Shown: positions 60,813-64,000 of the stretch, one piece after another | Layout: every line of letters starts with the position of its first letter | Numbering within the stretch: the stretch's first letter is position 1 | Assembly: GCF_014196625.1 (NCBI RefSeq) | Contig: NZ_JACIDZ010000002.1 | Location: forward strand, 124,001-188,000 | Direction: 5' to 3' | Length of the DNA: 64,000 nt | Source: Martelella radicis | GTDB taxonomy: Bacteria > Pseudomonadota > Alphaproteobacteria > Rhizobiales > Rhizobiaceae | Program-made: the position numbers and the translations under genes | The notes under the pieces: model-generated | Databases searched by the model: none | What the model was told of the DNA's origin: nothing | What the model saw: only the letters and a program-made list of their open reading frames with translations

Positions 60813-62222
60813 TCAATTGGAGAGATAACCGAGACGTTCCAGTTCGGCATCGGTCGCCGCCGCTGCCTTGTCGAGCGCCTCTTCCGCCGTCAACTGGCCG
60901 ATGATCGCCTCGTAGATGAACGGAGCGACCGTCTCGCGGATCTGGGCGTGGAACGGATATTCCGGCGCGCCCTTGAACAGATAGCCCTTGTCGCGCATCA
61001 GCGAGTAATAGCCGTCCGCCTTTTCGTCCTGCGCCTTGACCTTCGGATCGTCATAGGTCGCCGTTTGAACGACGCGCGAGCCGGCCACGGCCCAGTCGGC
61101 CTGAATCGACGGCTGGCCGATATATTCGAGCCAGAGCAGGGCGGCTTCCTTGTTCCTGGAGGAATGCGGAATGCCGAAGGCGCCGCCGTCATAATAGCCG
61201 ATATAGCCCTCGCCGGCCTCGGCATCCTCCATCACGCCGTCTGCGACCGGCGGCAGGGTGACGCCGACCTTGCCGACCACATTCGACTTTTCCGGATCGG
61301 TCGCGATCCAGGCGGCGTTCTCGCCATAGACCCAGCCCTGAGCGGCACGGCCTGCGGCGAATGTCGAGGCAACTTCGTCCCAGGTGGAAGCCGTTGCTTC
61401 GGGCGGAGCGTCGTCCAGAAGGCCGATCCAGAAGGCGAGCGCCTCCTTGGCGGTATCGGAATTCATCGTGCCGCCGTTTGAAACGGATGCACCGCCGGCA
61501 TCGAGATCGATACCCCAGTCATAGACGCCGAAGGTCGGCGCGATCGATTCGAAGAATTCGTAGAAGGAGGCGACATGGCCGGTCGAGGCCTGCACCGTGG
61601 TGCCCCAGAGCTGTTCGCCGGGACGGGTGAAGAAATCGGCAATGTCCTTCCACTGCTCGAACGTCGTCGCCGGCTGAAGTTCGTAGCCGTATTGCTCCTT
61701 GAACGCGGCCATTTCTTCCGGATCCTCGAACAGATCCTTGCGATAGAGATAGACCTTGATGAAGGCTTCCATCGGTATGCCGAAGACATCGCCGTTTTCG
61801 CCGCGGAAATTGTCGATGAAGGTGGTGAACGCGCCCATATCGAAATCGGGCGCATTCAGTTCCGGATGCTCTTTGAGCATGGCGGTGATGTCGACCAGGA
61901 AGTCGCGCGCCAGATAGGAATAGATAATATCCTGCTCGATATAGACGAAGTCATAGATGCCTGAACCGGCTTCCATGTCCTTGATCGCCTTGTCGAACAT
62001 CTGGTCCCAGGACGTGGTCTCCAGTTCGACCTTGATGCCGGTGGCGTCCTCGAACTGGGGCGCCAGAACATCGCGGACATAATTGGACGGCGGCGTGCTC
62101 TCGGTGATGCCGCGGATCGTGGCGCCCTTCAGGTCGGCAGCCGCGTCAGACCAGTAATCGGCCAGTGCCGGCTGCGCAACGATGAGCGCCAGTGCGGAAG
62201 TCGTCAGTAAACGCTTGATCAT
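60813..62222 (-). CDS. Polyol ABC transporter substrate-binding protein
   Basis: A 469-residue periplasmic binding protein of the extracellular solute-binding family 1. The signal peptide [20 protein letters not shown] is cleaved after ALA-DYW. Mature segments include [22 protein letters not shown]-type N-terminal strands and [27 protein letters not shown]. Start choice: GGGAGG lies 6 bases before the ATG at 62222 and only 2 bases before the ATG at 62228, so 62222 is preferred; the frame open to 62309 is ignored. It is the first gene of the polyol operon, so its promoter lies in the gap shared with the SorC gene. Confidence 0.91.
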   Translation of the reverse strand: MIKRLLTTSALALIVAQPALADYWSDAAADLKGATIRGITESTPPSNYVRDVLAPQFEDATGIKVELETTSWDQMFDKAIKDMEAGSGIYDFVYIEQDIIYSYLARDFLVDITAMLKEHPELNAPDFDMGAFTTFIDNFRGENGDVFGIPMEAFIKVYLYRKDLFEDPEEMAAFKEQYGYELQPATTFEQWKDIADFFTRPGEQLWGTTVQASTGHVASFYEFFESIAPTFGVYDWGIDLDAGGASVSNGGTMNSDTAKEALAFWIGLLDDAPPEATASTWDEVASTFAAGRAAQGWVYGENAAWIATDPEKSNVVGKVGVTLPPVADGVMEDAEAGEGYIGYYDGGAFGIPHSSRNKEAALLWLEYIGQPSIQADWAVAGSRVVQTATYDDPKVKAQDEKADGYYSLMRDKGYLFKGAPEYPFHAQIRETVAPFIYEAIIGQLTAEEALDKAAAATDAELERLGYLSN

Positions 62223-62303
62223 ATTCATCCTCCCATGAAGGCCGTGAACGGCCAAGATCAATCCGGGCCACTCCATCTCCTCGGCCCGGACATCCATATC
62301 GAT

Positions 62304-62345
62304 ACACATGTTTTAAAAAAAAGACAAGTGTAAAATTACAAATGT
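62304..62345. promoter_or_regulatory. Three ACAnnTGT boxes, candidate SorC operator
   Basis: ACACATGT (62304-62311), ACAAGTGT (62324-62331) and ACAAATGT (62338-62345) share the ACAnnTGT dyad, with starts 20 and 14 bases apart. They lie in an AT-rich stretch in the middle of the 139-base gap between the divergent polyol operon and the SorC gene. Tandem dyads suit a tetrameric SorC-family regulator. Confidence 0.6.
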
Positions 62346-62361
62346 CAAATTTGCATTTCAG

Positions 62362-63378
62362 ATGAAAAACGGTCATATGACGATCAGGATGGAACTGCGT
62401 GACGGGATGTGCCTGGTGGCAAGTGAAGTAAATGCGGAAACCGAGGCGTTTCTGGTTGAGGTCTGCTGGCATTATTTCATCAATGAGATGACCCAGTCCG
62501 AGGTCGCGGCGCTGATGGGCATCACCCGGCTGCGCGTGAACCAGGCGATCAAGACCGCACGCGCCGGCGGGCTCGTGCGCGTTGAAATTCAGTCCCCGCA
62601 TGTCACCCGCTTCCGCCTCCAGGAGGAGCTGGGGCAGCGTTTCGGTCTGGAGGACGCGATCGTCGCGCCAGCCAACAGGGAGAATTACGACTTCCAGCTC
62701 CCTGCGGGCGCCGCGCTCGCCAACTACCTGGCAGCAGGATTACGCGAGGCGCGCTGGCGTCTGATCGGCGTTTCCTGGGGCATGACGCTGAAGAACGCGA
62801 TGACCCACCTTCCGCGCATGCAGTTTCCGCACGTCGAGATCGTCTCGATGATTGGCGGCACCTCGCAGGGCGCCTCTTTCAATGCCTTCGGCGTCGCCTC
62901 GGGTTTTGCCGACAGGCTGGGGGCCAGCTATTCGCTCTTCGCCGCGCCGGTTTATCTCTCGCCGGGTACGGACAGGGAGGAGTTCCTCTCCGACGCGGTC
63001 TTCAGCGCGCATCTGCAGAAGCTCGAAAACCTCGACCTGGCGGTGCTGGTGGCGGGCGATCTTTCCGAGAAATCCGTTTTGATGACGACGGGCGTGCCGA
63101 CGAATGTTTCGGCTGCGGAGCTGACCGCAAAAGGCGCCGTCGGCGATGTCGTCGGCCACTTCATCGACCGCGACGGCAGGGAAATCGACCACTTCATCAA
63201 CGACTGTGCGGTCGGCATCAGGCTCGGCGCTCTGGAAAAGGTTCCCGAACGGGTCCTTGCCGCCGCCGGCGCCCACAAGGTCGATGTCATCATCGCCGCC
63301 ATTCGCCGCGGGCTCGTCACCACGCTGATCACAGACGATGTGACCGCCGAACTCCTTCTCGCCAGGACCGCACCATGA
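62362..63378 (+). CDS. SorC-family sugar-responsive regulator
   Basis: A 338-residue regulator. An N-terminal helix-turn-helix lies at about residues 40-72 (MTQSEVAALMGITRLRVNQA). The C-terminal SorC sugar-phosphate-binding domain has GVSWGMTLKNAM, IVSMIGGTSQG, LFAAPVYLSPG, AVLVAGDLSEKS and GAVGDVVGHFIDRDG. The family includes EryD of the erythritol operons and the polyol regulators of rhizobia. It is divergent from the polyol operon and overlaps the HAD gene by 4 bases. The ATG at 62362 has no clear ribosome site, and starts at 62377 or 62389 are possible. It likely responds to a phosphorylated polyol or keto sugar. Confidence 0.9.
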   Translation: MKNGHMTIRMELRDGMCLVASEVNAETEAFLVEVCWHYFINEMTQSEVAALMGITRLRVNQAIKTARAGGLVRVEIQSPHVTRFRLQEELGQRFGLEDAIVAPANRENYDFQLPAGAALANYLAAGLREARWRLIGVSWGMTLKNAMTHLPRMQFPHVEIVSMIGGTSQGASFNAFGVASGFADRLGASYSLFAAPVYLSPGTDREEFLSDAVFSAHLQKLENLDLAVLVAGDLSEKSVLMTTGVPTNVSAAELTAKGAVGDVVGHFIDRDGREIDHFINDCAVGIRLGALEKVPERVLAAAGAHKVDVIIAAIRRGLVTTLITDDVTAELLLARTAP

Positions 63379-64000
63379 ACACTGTCATCTTCGATTTCGA
63401 CGGCGTGCTCGCCGACAGCGAAATCATCGCGCTTTCCGAACTTCGGACCTCGCTTGAGGAATACGGAATCATCATGGACTGGGACGCGCTGGTCGAACAG
63501 TTCCTTGGCGCGTCGGTCCGACAAATCATCGCCTTTGTCGAACAAAGGGCAGGCCGTCCCGTCGACGCCGGTTTTCAGAAAGACTGGTACAAGCGGCTTT
63601 TCGCCAGCTACCGCGCCAGGCTGAAACCGATGCCGGGCGCTGCGGAAATGCTCGACCGGCTGGACGCGGCCGGCATCGACTATTGCATCGCTTCCGGCGG
63701 TTCCTACAAGCGGCTTGGGGTCGCGCTGGAATGCATCGGTTTTTCCGAGCGCTTCGCGGACCGCGCCTTCAGCGCCGATTCGGTCGAACACGGCAAGCCG
63801 GCTCCGGACGTCTTCCTCTATGCAGCCGAAAAGCGCGGCGCCTCCTTTGCCGACTGCGTGGTTCTGGAAGATTCCATTGCCGGCGTCACCGCTGCCGGAC
63901 GCGCCGGAATGCGTGCCATCGGCTTCGTCGGCGGCGGTCATCTCGAAGGCATCAGGCCGCTTCATGCCGACAGGCTGCGGGCAGTCGGCGCAAAACCTGT
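63375..64000 (+). CDS. HAD-family phosphatase (beta-phosphoglucomutase-like), cut by the window end
   Basis: About 208 residues are visible before the window ends. Motif I is D7-F-D9-G in VIFDFDGVLADSE. A four-helix cap domain follows, then motif II in IASGGSYKRL, motif III lysine in EHGKPAPDVFLYAAEKRG and motif IV in VVLEDSIAGVTAAGRAGMR. This is the subclass I (beta-PGM-like) layout; such enzymes remove phosphate from sugar phosphates. The ATG overlaps the stop of the SorC gene (ATGA). It may keep the regulator's phosphorylated effector or a toxic sugar phosphate in check. Confidence 0.88.
   Translation, partial: MNTVIFDFDGVLADSEIIALSELRTSLEEYGIIMDWDALVEQFLGASVRQIIAFVEQRAGRPVDAGFQKDWYKRLFASYRARLKPMPGAAEMLDRLDAAGIDYCIASGGSYKRLGVALECIGFSERFADRAFSADSVEHGKPAPDVFLYAAEKRGASFADCVVLEDSIAGVTAAGRAGMRAIGFVGGGHLEGIRPLHADRLRAVGAKP

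Overview
The window reads as ordinary high-GC chromosome of an alphaproteobacterium of the order Hyphomicrobiales (Rhizobiales), probably a member of the Rhizobiaceae or a close relative such as Martelella. This is inferred from codon usage, the dense load of sugar, polyol and polyamine ABC operons, the addB-addA-trxA block, the PAS histidine kinase next to tsaE, a DUF1127 gene followed by CCUCCUCCC hairpins, and CTAG-ended palindromic repeats of rhizobial type. I saw no rRNA, tRNA, IS element, prophage or CRISPR array.

Layout. 1-2.8 kb: the tail of a probable modC, then a cobalamin riboswitch with a terminator-like platform in front of metE. 2.8-10 kb (minus strand): a polyamine-type ABC transporter with a patD-like aminobutyraldehyde dehydrogenase, a LysR regulator and a DUF3830 protein, in the manner of E. 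coli ydcSTUV-ydcW. Its gaps carry inverted pairs of palindromic repeats. 10-14 kb: two tandem DsbA-like proteins, adenine deaminase and a small secreted protein. 14.3-23.7 kb: one long catabolic operon (Gfo/Idh/MocA dehydrogenase, DUF993 aldolase-like protein, two sugar-isomerase TIM barrels, a TctCBA transporter, a TetR regulator and a divergent enolase-superfamily enzyme). A TetR-type operator lies just before its first gene. 23.9-24.2 kb: a 47-residue DUF1127 protein followed by three hairpins with CCUCCUCCC loops (CcsR/cuckoo-type small RNAs).

24.3-36.8 kb: a PPP-family phosphatase, addB-addA-trxA, a lone OpgG/OpgD-type glucan protein, a cluster of rhizobial palindromes, two SDRs and a SapC-family protein. 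37-39.3 kb: a Gly-anchored TbpB-like lipoprotein followed by a Slam-type (type XI secretion) outer-membrane protein. 39.3-50.2 kb: an arabinose/galactose region, with an L-arabinose/D-galactose 1-dehydrogenase and a LysR regulator on minus, and divergently a YtfQRT-YjfF furanose transporter followed by araB-araA-araD. 50.3-53.3 kb: tsaE and a three-PAS histidine kinase. 53.5-64 kb: an MFS permease and a polyol operon (xylitol-type dehydrogenase, erythritol/L-threitol-type dehydrogenase, SDR, ABC transporter with a 61-residue membrane protein). A SorC regulator and a HAD phosphatase face it across a gap with three ACAnnTGT boxes.

How it works together: most of the window imports small carbon or nitrogen compounds (polyamines, an unknown carboxylate or sugar acid, furanose sugars, polyols) and feeds them to central metabolism. 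The most unusual parts are the TetR-controlled DUF993/enolase/TctCBA operon, the cargo-Slam pair, the DUF1127-CCUCCUCCC array and the paired palindromes, two of which supply a gene's stop codon.
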